DNA of 16,425 nucleotides from Candidatus Pelagibacter sp. (lineage in GTDB: Bacteria > Pseudomonadota > Alphaproteobacteria > Pelagibacterales > Pelagibacteraceae): positions 1 to 16,425 of the forward strand of contig JAOIXS010000019.1 of the NCBI GenBank assembly GCA_028225715.1, in the 5' to 3' direction. The translations under genes were made by a program, and so were the position numbers. Within the stretch, counting starts at the first letter, position 1, and every line of letters begins with the position of its first letter. Positions 1 to 7,630 of the stretch are shown piece by piece. The notes under the pieces were generated by a model that worked only from the letters and a program-made list of their open reading frames with translations, was not told the DNA's origin and did no database searches.

Positions 1-750
1 AAAAGGCAAACTACCCAATATGATGAAAACCATAGATGATATTTCGATAGGTAGACTATTAAAATATCCAATAGATTCGTTATAATTTGAAAAGCCACCA
101 GTTGCTATCGTGGTCATTGAATGTGTTAAGCTATCAAAAATATTCATACCAAAAATTTTATATGTAGATGCACAAAGTATTGTTAGACCTAAATAAACGT
201 AAATTAGTCTAAGTGAAATTTCTTTTGATTTTGGTAATAGTTTTTCAGAAGAATCGTTACTTGAAATTTTAAATAATTGCATTCCACCAACATTCATTAT
301 CGGCATTAAGGTTATTGCCATTACAATAATACCAATTCCACCTAACCATTGAAGCATTGCTCGCCACAAAAGTATCGATCTAGGAGCACCCTCCAAGTTG
401 GAAATAATTGTTGACCCTGTCGTGGTAATCCCTGACATACTTTCAAAAAAAGAGTCCGTAATTGAAAGTTCAAGAGTAGAAAAAATAAAAGGTAAAGAGC
501 CAAATATTGCAATGCTTAACCAAGAAAGAGCAGTTAATAAGAATGCTTGCTGTAAATTTAATTTTTTATCATGATTTAAATTTGTTAAAAAAAATAAAAC
601 ACCAAATATTATAGAAATTATAGAGCCTCCAATAAAAGAAGAATCAACTTCTGAATATATAAACTGAGCTATAATTGGAATCATCATGGAAATTCCAAGA
701 ATAATTTGCAAAATACCCAAGGTAAAAAAAACAGTTTTATAATTAGACAT
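1..750 (-). CDS. trkH: TrkH-family potassium uptake protein, N-terminal part (runs off left edge)
   Basis: My reverse-strand translation from the ATG at 750 stays open for 250 codons to the window edge, so the C-terminal half is missing. It is a hydrophobic multi-span protein with the landmarks of the TrkH/KtrB family. The first pore loop carries the selectivity-filter sequence SGITTTGST at about residues 106-114. A QWLGGIGI stretch lies at 134-141, and the second pore loop, TTIATGGFS, at about 213-221. In this family TrkH forms the inner-membrane K+ channel/transporter and works with the cytoplasmic gating protein TrkA, which is not in this window. The gene diverges from lysK across a 75-base gap, and no Shine-Dalgarno sequence precedes its ATG. 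Family assignment is firm; whether it is TrkH or TrkG-like cannot be told. Confidence 0.93.
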   Translation of the reverse strand, partial: MSNYKTVFFTLGILQIILGISMMIPIIAQFIYSEVDSSFIGGSIISIIFGVLFFLTNLNHDKKLNLQQAFLLTALSWLSIAIFGSLPFIFSTLELSITDSFFESMSGITTTGSTIISNLEGAPRSILLWRAMLQWLGGIGIIVMAITLMPIMNVGGMQLFKISSNDSSEKLLPKSKEISLRLIYVYLGLTILCASTYKIFGMNIFDSLTHSMTTIATGGFSNYNESIGYFNSLPIEISSMVFIILGSLPF

Positions 751-825
751 TTTGAAAGAACATTATTTTATGGTAAATAAATTTCAACTCTATAAGAATT
801 AATAAAAACACCAAATATAAGATAT

Positions 826-2403
826 TTGTTATTAAACAAAGTGATTGAAAAAGATAATTTAGATAAAACTAACGCATGGCCCTTTGTTGAGGCGAAAAAA
901 TTACTGCGTGAAAGAAAGTCCTTTATTGCTAAAAAAGGTAAAATAATTTTACAAACTGGTTATGGTCCAAGTGGGTTGCCTCATATAGGCACATTTGGTG
1001 AAGTTGCAAGAACATCGATGATGGTTAATGCTCTAAAACAACTCACTGATACACCAACAGAAATCATAACTTTTTCTGATGATATGGATGGTCTTAGAAA
1101 AGTTCCAGAAAACGTTCCAAATCAAGAGCTCTTAAATAACAATCTTCATAAGCCTCTAACTCAAGTGCCAGACCCATTTGAAAAATTTTCAAGTTTTGGC
1201 GAACACAATAACGAAATGTTAAAAGATTTTTTAAATAAATTTAATTTTGAATATAATTTTCAAAGTTCTTCAGTTCTTTATAGGGGTGGTTTTTTTAATC
1301 CCACATTACAGATAATCTTAGAAAATTATCAAGGTATTATGGATATAATTCTTCCAACACTAGGAAAAGAAAGACAAAAAACTTACAGTCCATTTTTACC
1401 AATTTGTCTGGATACCGGCAAGGTTTTAGAAATTCCAGTTTTAGAAATACTAAAAGAAAAATCTAAAATTATATTTGATAATAACGGAAAAAAACTTGAG
1501 ATAAGTATCTTAGATGGAAATTGTAAATTACAATGGAAAGTGGATTGGGCAATGAGATGGTATGCCCTTGATGTAGATTTTGAAATGTATGGAAAAGATC
1601 TAATTGAAAGTGCAATACTATCATCAAGAATAATCAAATTAATTGGAAAAACAAACCCATCTGGGTTTGCTTATGAGCTTTTTTTAGATGAAAAAGGAGA
1701 AAAAATATCCAAATCAAAAGGAAATGGAATTACGATTGATCAGTGGCTGGAGTATGCATCACCTGAGAGTCTTTCATTGTATATGTATCAAAATCCAAAA
1801 AGAGCAAAAAAACTATATAAAGAAATAGTTCCTAAAACAGTTGACGAATACTTAGACTTTATAGAAAAAGCTAAAAATCAAAATGAGCTGCAGTTATTAA
1901 TGAATCCAGTTTGGCATGTGCATAATGGATTAATTCCTAAGGAAGATACTATTATGAGCTTTTCAATGCTTTTAAATTTAGTAGAAACAAGCAATGCAGA
2001 TTCTAAGGAGTTACTTTGGAAGTTTGTAAAAAAATATAAAAAAAATCTTTCAGAAAAAGAACACCCAATTTTTGATAATCTAATTGGTTATGCGATTAAG
2101 TATTTTAACGATGTAATAAAATTAAAAAAAAAATACAAAACCCCTAACGCAAGTGAAAAAGCTGCATTAGAAGCACTGGTTAAGTCTCTTGATAGCTGCA
2201 ATGATAAGATGTTGCCTGAGGATATTCAGACATTAATTTATTCAACGGGAAAAGAAAATGGCTACGCAGAAAACTTGCGTGATTGGTTTAAATTAATTTA
2301 TGAAGTTGTTTTTGGAGATGAAAATGGACCAAGAATGGGATTTTTTATAAGTTTTTTTGGAGTAAACGAAACTAAAGAGTTAATTAAAGAAAAAATAAAA
2401 TAA
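826..2403 (+). CDS. lysK: Lysyl-tRNA synthetase, class I
   Basis: Charges tRNA-Lys with lysine in the cytoplasm. The 525-residue length fits class I LysRS, the archaeal/alphaproteobacterial form, rather than the class II LysS of most bacteria. The class I signatures are visible: a HIGH-type motif PSGLPHIG at residues 48-55 and a KMSKS-type motif KISKSKG at 293-299. The start is uncertain. The longest frame begins with TTG at 826; an in-frame GTG at 841 would shorten it by five residues. Neither has a clear Shine-Dalgarno sequence, and there is no in-frame ATG before the conserved region. The stop TAA shares its last base with the ATG of pyrD (TAATG), so the two are probably cotranscribed. A run of ten A's at about 2124-2133 is read in frame as lysines. 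Confidence 0.95.
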   Translation: MLLNKVIEKDNLDKTNAWPFVEAKKLLRERKSFIAKKGKIILQTGYGPSGLPHIGTFGEVARTSMMVNALKQLTDTPTEIITFSDDMDGLRKVPENVPNQELLNNNLHKPLTQVPDPFEKFSSFGEHNNEMLKDFLNKFNFEYNFQSSSVLYRGGFFNPTLQIILENYQGIMDIILPTLGKERQKTYSPFLPICLDTGKVLEIPVLEILKEKSKIIFDNNGKKLEISILDGNCKLQWKVDWAMRWYALDVDFEMYGKDLIESAILSSRIIKLIGKTNPSGFAYELFLDEKGEKISKSKGNGITIDQWLEYASPESLSLYMYQNPKRAKKLYKEIVPKTVDEYLDFIEKAKNQNELQLLMNPVWHVHNGLIPKEDTIMSFSMLLNLVETSNADSKELLWKFVKKYKKNLSEKEHPIFDNLIGYAIKYFNDVIKLKKKYKTPNASEKAALEALVKSLDSCNDKMLPEDIQTLIYSTGKENGYAENLRDWFKLIYEVVFGDENGPRMGFFISFFGVNETKELIKEKIK

Positions 2404-3455
2404 TGTTCTCAAAATTCAGATCACTAATTTTCAAAATTGATCCTGAAACTGCTCATAATTTAGCAATTAAGTCTTTAAAACTAAATATATTACCAAGCAT
2501 AACTGATCAAAATAAAGGAGACCCAATATTTGAGACTAATTTATTTGGTAAAAATATAGATAATCCAATAGGAATGGCTGCTGGGTTTGATAAAAATGCT
2601 GAAGTTTATAATTCACTGTTTAAACTTGGGTTTGGTTTTGTTGAAGTGGGAACGGTTACACCACTTGAACAATATGGAAATCCAAAGCCAAGAGTTTTTA
2701 GGTTAGTTGAGGATCAGGCTCTTATAAATAGGCTGGGTTTTAATAATTTAGGAGCAGAAAATGTTAGCCATAGAATTAAATCTAACTCACACAAAGGTTT
2801 ATTAGGAGTTAACATAGGCCCCAATAAAGATAGTGAAGATAGATTAAATGATTATTTAATTGGACTTAGAAACTTTTATGACATTGCTGATTATATTACA
2901 GTTAACATTTCTTCTCCAAACACAGAAAATTTAAGAGTTTTTCATGATGAAACTAAATTTGATGAATTATTGAATGCAATAGAAAAAGAAAAAGTTAAAC
3001 TTAAATCAAAAATACCAATTGTAGTAAAAATTTCTCCAGATATTTTAGAGGAACAAATTGAACTGATAAGTAAAATTTTAATTAAACATAAGGTTAGTGC
3101 AATAATTGTTTCAAATACAACAGCTAAAAATAGAGAAAAATTAAATAATATTTTAAAGCATCAAAAAGGTGGGCTATCAGGCAAGCCACTAGAGGAAGAG
3201 GCTAATAAGCTAATAAGTAAGTTTTATAAAATTCTTAAGGGTAAGATTGAAATTATAGGTGTAGGAGGTGTGGACTCAGGAGAGAGCGCTTATAAAAAAT
3301 TTCAGGCAGGAGCTAGCTATGTTCAATTATATACAGGAATGGTTTTTCAAGGACCAAACGTTGTAGTAAAGATAAAAAAAGAGCTTAAAGAAATATTAAT
3401 TGATGAAGGTATTAAGAATTTTAAAGAAATAATAGGAAAGAAGCTAACTAATTGA
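2403..3455 (+). CDS. pyrD: Dihydroorotate dehydrogenase (quinone), class 2
   Basis: Catalyses the fourth step of de novo pyrimidine synthesis, oxidising dihydroorotate to orotate with FMN and passing electrons to membrane quinone. Its 350 residues match class 2 enzymes, which have an N-terminal membrane-associating extension before the barrel, here about residues 1-45. Visible motifs are NPIGMAAGFDKNAE near 54-67, TVTPLEQYGNPKPR near 84-97, and the active-site NISSPNT at 168-174. By comparison with E. coli PyrD, Ser171 is the catalytic base. The FMN-phosphate-binding GVGGVDSG and a QLYTGMVFQGP segment lie near the C terminus. A serine base instead of the class 1 cysteine supports the quinone-linked type. 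The ATG overlaps the lysK stop by one base, suggesting translational coupling. Confidence 0.96.
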   Translation: MFSKFRSLIFKIDPETAHNLAIKSLKLNILPSITDQNKGDPIFETNLFGKNIDNPIGMAAGFDKNAEVYNSLFKLGFGFVEVGTVTPLEQYGNPKPRVFRLVEDQALINRLGFNNLGAENVSHRIKSNSHKGLLGVNIGPNKDSEDRLNDYLIGLRNFYDIADYITVNISSPNTENLRVFHDETKFDELLNAIEKEKVKLKSKIPIVVKISPDILEEQIELISKILIKHKVSAIIVSNTTAKNREKLNNILKHQKGGLSGKPLEEEANKLISKFYKILKGKIEIIGVGGVDSGESAYKKFQAGASYVQLYTGMVFQGPNVVVKIKKELKEILIDEGIKNFKEIIGKKLTN

Positions 3456-3466
3456 TCCTAATAAAC

Positions 3467-3495
3467 TTGACGAGATCATTAACACATCTTATATA
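3467..3495 (+). promoter_or_regulatory. Candidate sigma-70 type promoter for rpmB-yhhQ
   Basis: TTGACG at 3467-3472, a 17-base spacer, then TATATA at 3490-3495. This is the best -35/-10 pair I found in the window: five of six and four of six consensus matches at optimal spacing. It lies in the 53-base gap between pyrD and rpmB, which fits a ribosomal-protein gene having its own strong promoter. Transcription would start near 3502, leaving a leader of under ten bases. Identified by eye only; AT-rich DNA gives chance matches to the -10 box. Confidence 0.5.
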
Positions 3496-3508
3496 GTCAC
3501 TAAATATT

Positions 3509-3832
3509 ATGTCTAAAAAATGTGAATTAACTGGTAAAATTCCTATGAAAGGTCACAATGTTAGTCATGCTAACAATAAGACTAAAAGAAGATTTTTACC
3601 TAATTTAAAAAAAGCTAAATTTACAAGTGAACTTCTAAAAAGAAGTCTAACTTTAACCGTTAGCAATGCGGGTGTTAGATGTGTAGATAAAAAAGGCACT
3701 TTTGATCAGTTCTTAAAGACTGTAAAAAATAAAAATATTTCACCTAGACTAAAAAAATTAAAAAAAAGCATACTAATTAAATCACCTTTTATTAAAAAGG
3801 CACCAAAAGTATCTCCTAGTAAATCTGCTTAA
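3509..3832 (+). CDS. rpmB: 50S ribosomal protein L28
   Basis: A small basic protein of the large ribosomal subunit. The N terminus has the L28 signature: [11 protein letters not shown], then [19 protein letters not shown] at about residues 15-33, and a downstream [16 protein letters not shown] segment. At 107 residues it is longer than the roughly 78-residue E. coli protein. The extra length is a Lys-, Pro- and Ser-rich C-terminal tail from about residue 85. The ATG has no Shine-Dalgarno sequence. A good promoter lies just upstream, so the gene can be expressed independently of pyrD. Its TAA shares a base with the ATG of yhhQ. Confidence 0.96.
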   Translation: MSKKCELTGKIPMKGHNVSHANNKTKRRFLPNLKKAKFTSELLKRSLTLTVSNAGVRCVDKKGTFDQFLKTVKNKNISPRLKKLKKSILIKSPFIKKAPKVSPSKSA

Positions 3833-4386
3833 TGAAAAAGTTTTTTATACTACTCTCATTTATAATGGGAGTTGTCGTCTTAACTTCAAATTATTTAGTA
3901 CAATTTCCAATTAACTATTATGGTTTAGAAAAAATATTAACTTATGGGGCTTTTAGCTATCCAGTTGCTTTTTTAATTACGGATCTAGCAAATAGATCTT
4001 ATGGCAAGCTTGTAGCTAGAAAAATTGTTTATGTTGGTTTTATTATAGGAATTATATTTACTCTTTTCTTTTCAACAAATTTTGCAGACTTAATTTCAGT
4101 CAGAATCGCTATAGGTTCAGGTACAGCATTTATGGTTGCACAGTTGTTGGATGTTCAAATTTTTGACTATTTAAGAAAAAAAAAATGGTTTGTTGCTCCA
4201 TTAACTTCATCGTTAATTGGGTCTACGGTTGACACATTTTTATTTTTCTCCATCTCATTTTATGCAACTGGAATACCATGGTTCACTTTATCTCTAGGCG
4301 ACCTAGCTGTTAAAATATTTGTTGCTTTAGCAATGTTAATTCCATTTAGATTATTATTGGGAACTCTTAAAGCCTCAAAAGCTTAG
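3832..4386 (+). CDS. yhhQ: Queuosine precursor transporter (YhhQ/VUT family)
   Basis: A 184-residue inner-membrane protein with about six hydrophobic segments. It matches the vitamin-uptake-like YhhQ family, whose E. coli member imports preQ0/preQ1 for synthesis of the tRNA modification queuosine. Recognisable features are the hydrophobic N-terminal segment with SNYLVQFP, the conserved TDLANRSYGK (about residues 51-60), and AQLLDVQIFDYLR (about 101-113), all typical of the family. The start codon shares a base with the rpmB stop, making a two-gene translation-related unit with no room for a separate promoter. The 3' end overlaps the converging ureohydrolase gene by four bases. The substrate is inferred from family; the family call itself is strong. 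A run of ten A's just before 4184 could be prone to slippage. Confidence 0.9.
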   Translation: MKKFFILLSFIMGVVVLTSNYLVQFPINYYGLEKILTYGAFSYPVAFLITDLANRSYGKLVARKIVYVGFIIGIIFTLFFSTNFADLISVRIAIGSGTAFMVAQLLDVQIFDYLRKKKWFVAPLTSSLIGSTVDTFLFFSISFYATGIPWFTLSLGDLAVKIFVALAMLIPFRLLLGTLKASKA

Positions 4387-5258
4387 TATAAAAATTTGTA
4401 CGATAAAATTTTATAAGCAAGTTTTGCTACAAGAAAATTGTAAGAATTAAAACCTTTAATAGGTGAAAGTTCATTTATATCCGCACCAACAATATTAGAA
4501 TTTTTAGCAGCTATCCGTATGATATTTAAAGTTTCATCCCATAATAGTCCACCTGGCTCAGGTGTCCCTGTTGCAGGCATAATACTTGAATCTAAACCAT
4601 CAACGTCAAATGTTAAATAAACTGTTTTATTCTTTATCATCTTTTTAAATTTTTTTAGGTCCCATTTATTTTTATCTTTTGCCCAAAAGATATTAATTCT
4701 AGATGAGTTTTTTTTTAAGAATGGTATTTCACTTTGAGATATATTTCTGACCCCAAATGAGATTATTGAAACATTTTTATGATCAAGACATCTCCTAATA
4801 GCTGAGGCATGAGAAAATTTTTCTCCATTGTAACTCTCTCTTAAATCTGCATGTGCATCAAAATGTAGTAAGCATATTTTTTTGTGTTTTTTCACAAATG
4901 GAGCAATACATCCAGGTGTTATAGAGTGCTCCCCACCAAAAGTGATTGGAAATAATTTTCTATCTAATATTTCTTGATTTATATCAGACATCTTTTTAAG
5001 AGCTTTTTTAATGTCTTTATCAATTTTAAATGGTTTTAAAGTTTTAATTCCAATTTTTTTGTAAGGCTCACAGTGTAATTCTTCATCATATAGCTCAACC
5101 TGATGCGATGCTTTGATGATTTCTTTAGGGCCATTACGAGTGCCACCACCATAGCTTACAGTTTTTTCTAAACCAAATGGAACAACTACTACTTTTTCTT
5201 TAAAATTAACATCATTGTCAATTCCTAGAAACCCATTTTTATTAGAAAGATATTTCAA
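4383..5258 (-). CDS. speB: Agmatinase-family ureohydrolase
   Basis: A 291-residue member of the arginase/agmatinase superfamily, cytoplasmic, with all expected manganese ligands: His111 in GGEHS, Asp134/His136/Asp138 in DAHAD, and Asp218/Asp220 in DVDGLD. The SHAS segment (149-152) and the GTPEPGG loop (231-237) fit agmatinase better than arginase. The expected reaction is agmatine to putrescine plus urea. It is the last gene of the odc operon. Its start codon is a TTG at 5258 overlapping the upstream stop as TTGA, so translation is probably coupled. No in-frame ATG occurs until residue 90, so the TTG start is needed to include the conserved N-terminal region. No arginine decarboxylase is visible to supply agmatine, so another guanidino substrate is possible. 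Confidence 0.9.
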   Translation of the reverse strand: MKYLSNKNGFLGIDNDVNFKEKVVVVPFGLEKTVSYGGGTRNGPKEIIKASHQVELYDEELHCEPYKKIGIKTLKPFKIDKDIKKALKKMSDINQEILDRKLFPITFGGEHSITPGCIAPFVKKHKKICLLHFDAHADLRESYNGEKFSHASAIRRCLDHKNVSIISFGVRNISQSEIPFLKKNSSRINIFWAKDKNKWDLKKFKKMIKNKTVYLTFDVDGLDSSIMPATGTPEPGGLLWDETLNIIRIAAKNSNIVGADINELSPIKGFNSYNFLVAKLAYKILSYKFLY

Positions 5259-6304
5259 TTTGATTTAAATATTTTTGAGAAGTTTTTTCTCGTTCTATTT
5301 TTCCAGTCACCTTTATGATAAGCATCACTTGCAATCAAAGGAAGGACACTAGTTGCTTCAGCAAAAACCATTTGTTCTTTTGCAATATCTACTTTACCCC
5401 AAGAGCTTGCTTCTTTTAATGTAGAGCTGCTGCAAGCTCCATCCCTGGAATCTGCTACTGTAATTTGCACTGCATACTTATGCATCTCAACCTCTTTTCC
5501 TAAAAGTTCAGCACAGATAACAGTATCTTGAACAAAGTTTTTTGGTACTCCTCCACCAATCATAAATAAGCCGGATCCTTTTGATTGAATCTTTATTTCA
5601 GTTAATTCACGAAGCTCTCTAATAGAATCTATCGTAATATGGTTTTTAGGATTATTTTCTTGGTGAGTTACTAATCCAAAACCAGCACTTGAGTCTGTAA
5701 ATGCAGGACAAAAAATGGGAACATTATTGTCATATGCAGTTTCAATTAAAGAGTCTTTTTTTTTAGAATTTTTCTTTAAATATTTTCCCATTTCATAGAT
5801 GAATTCTCTAGATGTATAACTTCTTGGATCAAGTGTATCTGCTATTTCACATATTTTTTGATCACATTCCTGCAATTCTTCTTCATCAATATATGTATCG
5901 TAAATCCTATCTATATAATTTTTTCTTAATTCAGTATCATCTTGAAACTGTGAACCTTGGTAATGTTTGAAGCCTAAAGCTTCAAAAAAATCCATATCAA
6001 CTATTGAAGCTCCTGTAGCAATAATTGCATCAACCATATTATATTTAACTAAATCTTTATAAATATTCATACATCCTGCAGCAGAAGTTGACCCAGCAAT
6101 TGTTAAAAAAATTGTACAATCCTTATCTTGAATCATTTCATTAAAAATATTGGCTGCATTTGCTGTTTCTCTTGAAACAAAAGACATTTTTTCCATTGAG
6201 GAAATTATCTTTCTTGCATCAAACGAAGTAATATCGATGTGTTCAACTGGATTTTGTAAGAAGCTTTTTTTGCTATTATGAGTTAAATTTTTGTTTTCTG
6301 ACAT
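5255..6304 (-). CDS. Deoxyhypusine synthase-family protein, probably homospermidine synthase-like
   Basis: A 349-residue cytoplasmic protein of the deoxyhypusine synthase family. Known members use NAD to cleave spermidine or a related amine and transfer the aminobutyl group through an enzyme-lysine imine. The catalytic lysine region is conserved: EASSWGK places Lys304 where human DHS has Lys329. The FLTIAGSTSAAGCMN segment (66-80), VDAIIATGASIVDMD (91-105), a GGGVPKNF loop (250-257) and ITVADSRDGACSSS (281-294) also fit the family. Bacteria lack the eIF5A substrate of eukaryotic DHS, so the acceptor is presumably a small amine such as putrescine, giving homospermidine. It overlaps odc by one base (TAATG) and the ureohydrolase gene by four, which argues for a polyamine role. 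Family firm, reaction inferred. Confidence 0.88.
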   Translation of the reverse strand: MSENKNLTHNSKKSFLQNPVEHIDITSFDARKIISSMEKMSFVSRETANAANIFNEMIQDKDCTIFLTIAGSTSAAGCMNIYKDLVKYNMVDAIIATGASIVDMDFFEALGFKHYQGSQFQDDTELRKNYIDRIYDTYIDEEELQECDQKICEIADTLDPRSYTSREFIYEMGKYLKKNSKKKDSLIETAYDNNVPIFCPAFTDSSAGFGLVTHQENNPKNHITIDSIRELRELTEIKIQSKGSGLFMIGGGVPKNFVQDTVICAELLGKEVEMHKYAVQITVADSRDGACSSSTLKEASSWGKVDIAKEQMVFAEATSVLPLIASDAYHKGDWKNRTRKNFSKIFKSN

Positions 6305-7482
6305 TAAGCAACTAATATACCTTTATTGCTCTCTTTACCATATAACGTCATTATAGGTTCGTCTTCCACTTCATAAATTTCATTAGAATAAAAACCATTA
6401 AATTGAGTTCTAAAAGTTAGACCGTAGGCCCCAAGCTGACCTAGCTCAATATAATCATTTTCCTTAATATTGTTTGGAAGTAGAAAAGGTCCCTTCATAT
6501 AGTCCATACTATCACAAGTAGGACCATAAAAATTAAAAGCAGTTAATTTTTTTGATACTATTTTTCCATTTTTAATTAATCGAGAAGGGAAAACTATGTT
6601 TGGTGTACCAGCATCAAAAAGAGTTCCATACGTTCCATCATTTATATAAAGTTTTTGTTTTTTTCTAAGATTTACCCGTACGATTGTTGACCCACTTTCA
6701 GCAACTAATGCTCTTCCAGGTTCACATAATATTTTAGGAAGTTTTTCCAATTTTAAGTTTAATAAACTTTTTTTTATTTCTTCAAAATAACTGTCCAAAG
6801 ATTGAGGTACGAGATCAGGATATATAGCAGGAAATCCACCACCGATATTAATATAATCTGGAATAATTTTTGTTTTTCTTATTATATTTCCAATATCTGC
6901 AATTCCTTTTGAATAAGAAATGGGATGCATACATTGAGACCCCACATGAAAACTTAGCCCTACTTTTTTTGCATATTGTTTTGTTAATCTTAACAATCCA
7001 ATTGCCTCAGAAGTTAATGCTCCAAATTTTTTAGATAAATCTATTTCAGCATGTTCATTTGAAACAGCTACTCTTACAAATAATTCAAGATCTTTTGCTT
7101 GATTAGTTGCTTCGATAATCTTTATCAATTCATCTTTAGTATCTAAAGAAAAAGCTTTAATATTATAATTAAAGTAAGCCTCTTTTATATTTTCTCTACT
7201 TTTAACAGTATGCATATATGAGCATTTTGCATCAGGGGAGATAGCTCTTATGTCTTTAATTTCTTGAATAGAAGCTACATCAAAGTTTTCTATCCCACTC
7301 TCTACTATTGTTTTTAAAACCTCAGGATGCGAGTTAGTTTTAACAGCGTATAGCACTTTGCCAGGAAATTTATTTCTAAAATAAGTGGAAGCTGATTGTA
7401 TTGATTTTTTTCTAATACAATAAATAGGCTTTTCTGGTTTTAGTTGATTTATAAGCTCATCAACTGTTTTAAATTTTTGCAT
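6304..7482 (-). CDS. odc: Ornithine/lysine decarboxylase, PLP fold III (alanine-racemase fold)
   Basis: Decarboxylates ornithine to putrescine, or lysine to cadaverine, the first step of polyamine synthesis. It belongs to the eukaryote-like beta/alpha-barrel decarboxylases. Numbered from the ATG at 7482 (392 residues), the PLP lysine is Lys48 in YAVKTNS. HVGSQ, a GGGFP phosphate-binding loop, EPGR, and the catalytic-cysteine motif GPTCDSMD all follow. The length excludes the roughly 630-residue SpeA-type arginine decarboxylase. An in-frame TTG at 7497 would add five residues. I prefer the ATG because GGGGA lies eight bases upstream of it, the only clear Shine-Dalgarno in the window. First gene of the polyamine operon, divergent from regA. 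Substrate preference between ornithine and lysine cannot be read from sequence by eye. Confidence 0.92.
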   Translation of the reverse strand: MQKFKTVDELINQLKPEKPIYCIRKKSIQSASTYFRNKFPGKVLYAVKTNSHPEVLKTIVESGIENFDVASIQEIKDIRAISPDAKCSYMHTVKSRENIKEAYFNYNIKAFSLDTKDELIKIIEATNQAKDLELFVRVAVSNEHAEIDLSKKFGALTSEAIGLLRLTKQYAKKVGLSFHVGSQCMHPISYSKGIADIGNIIRKTKIIPDYINIGGGFPAIYPDLVPQSLDSYFEEIKKSLLNLKLEKLPKILCEPGRALVAESGSTIVRVNLRKKQKLYINDGTYGTLFDAGTPNIVFPSRLIKNGKIVSKKLTAFNFYGPTCDSMDYMKGPFLLPNNIKENDYIELGQLGAYGLTFRTQFNGFYSNEIYEVEDEPIMTLYGKESNKGILVA

Positions 7483-7490
7483 TTCATATG

Positions 7491-7495
7491 TCCCC
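7491..7495 (-). promoter_or_regulatory. Shine-Dalgarno-like site that sets the odc start
   Basis: On the minus strand GGGGA is followed by eight bases and then the ATG at 7482. It overlaps the alternative TTG start at 7497, so the two choices exclude each other. This favours the ATG. Most other genes here have no recognisable ribosome binding site, which makes this one stand out. Confidence 0.5.
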
Positions 7496-7596
7496 AAAAA
7501 AAATTTAATAAAAAAAAGTTCTTAAATGCATAAAAACTTTCATATAAATTATGCAATTAAGGCAATACTTAATTAATGTAAAGCAAATAATAGGTG

Positions 7597-7626
7597 TTGA
7601 AATTATCAGATAAGGCACCATATTAT
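7597..7626 (+). promoter_or_regulatory. Possible promoter for regA
   Basis: TTGAAA at 7597-7602, an 18-base spacer, and TATTAT at 7621-7626. The -10 element ends only four bases before the regA ATG, so a transcript from it would begin at or within the start codon and be leaderless or nearly so. The rest of the gap upstream of regA shows no riboswitch, tRNA or convincing odc promoter by eye. The match could be chance in such AT-rich sequence. Confidence 0.3.
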
Positions 7627-7630
7627 TAAT

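Noticed and set aside
1383..1637. Reverse-strand open frame of 84 codons inside lysK
   Set aside because: Entirely antisense to a well-conserved synthetase, with composition expected of an AT-rich shadow frame and no recognisable motif.
6304..7482. Diaminopimelate decarboxylase (LysA) as an alternative for the fold-III decarboxylase
   Set aside because: The GPTCDSMD active-site cysteine motif and the polyamine operon context fit ornithine/lysine decarboxylase better.
7449..7487. Short out-of-frame ATG reading frame of 12 codons overlapping the odc start
   Set aside because: Its ATG lies only three bases from the GGGGA element, too close for efficient initiation; probably incidental.
7483..7630. 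Possible small RNA, tRNA or riboswitch in the largest intergenic region (odc-regA)
   Set aside because: No cloverleaf, stable GC-containing stem or recognisable aptamer by eye; only AT-rich sequence with a weak regA promoter candidate.
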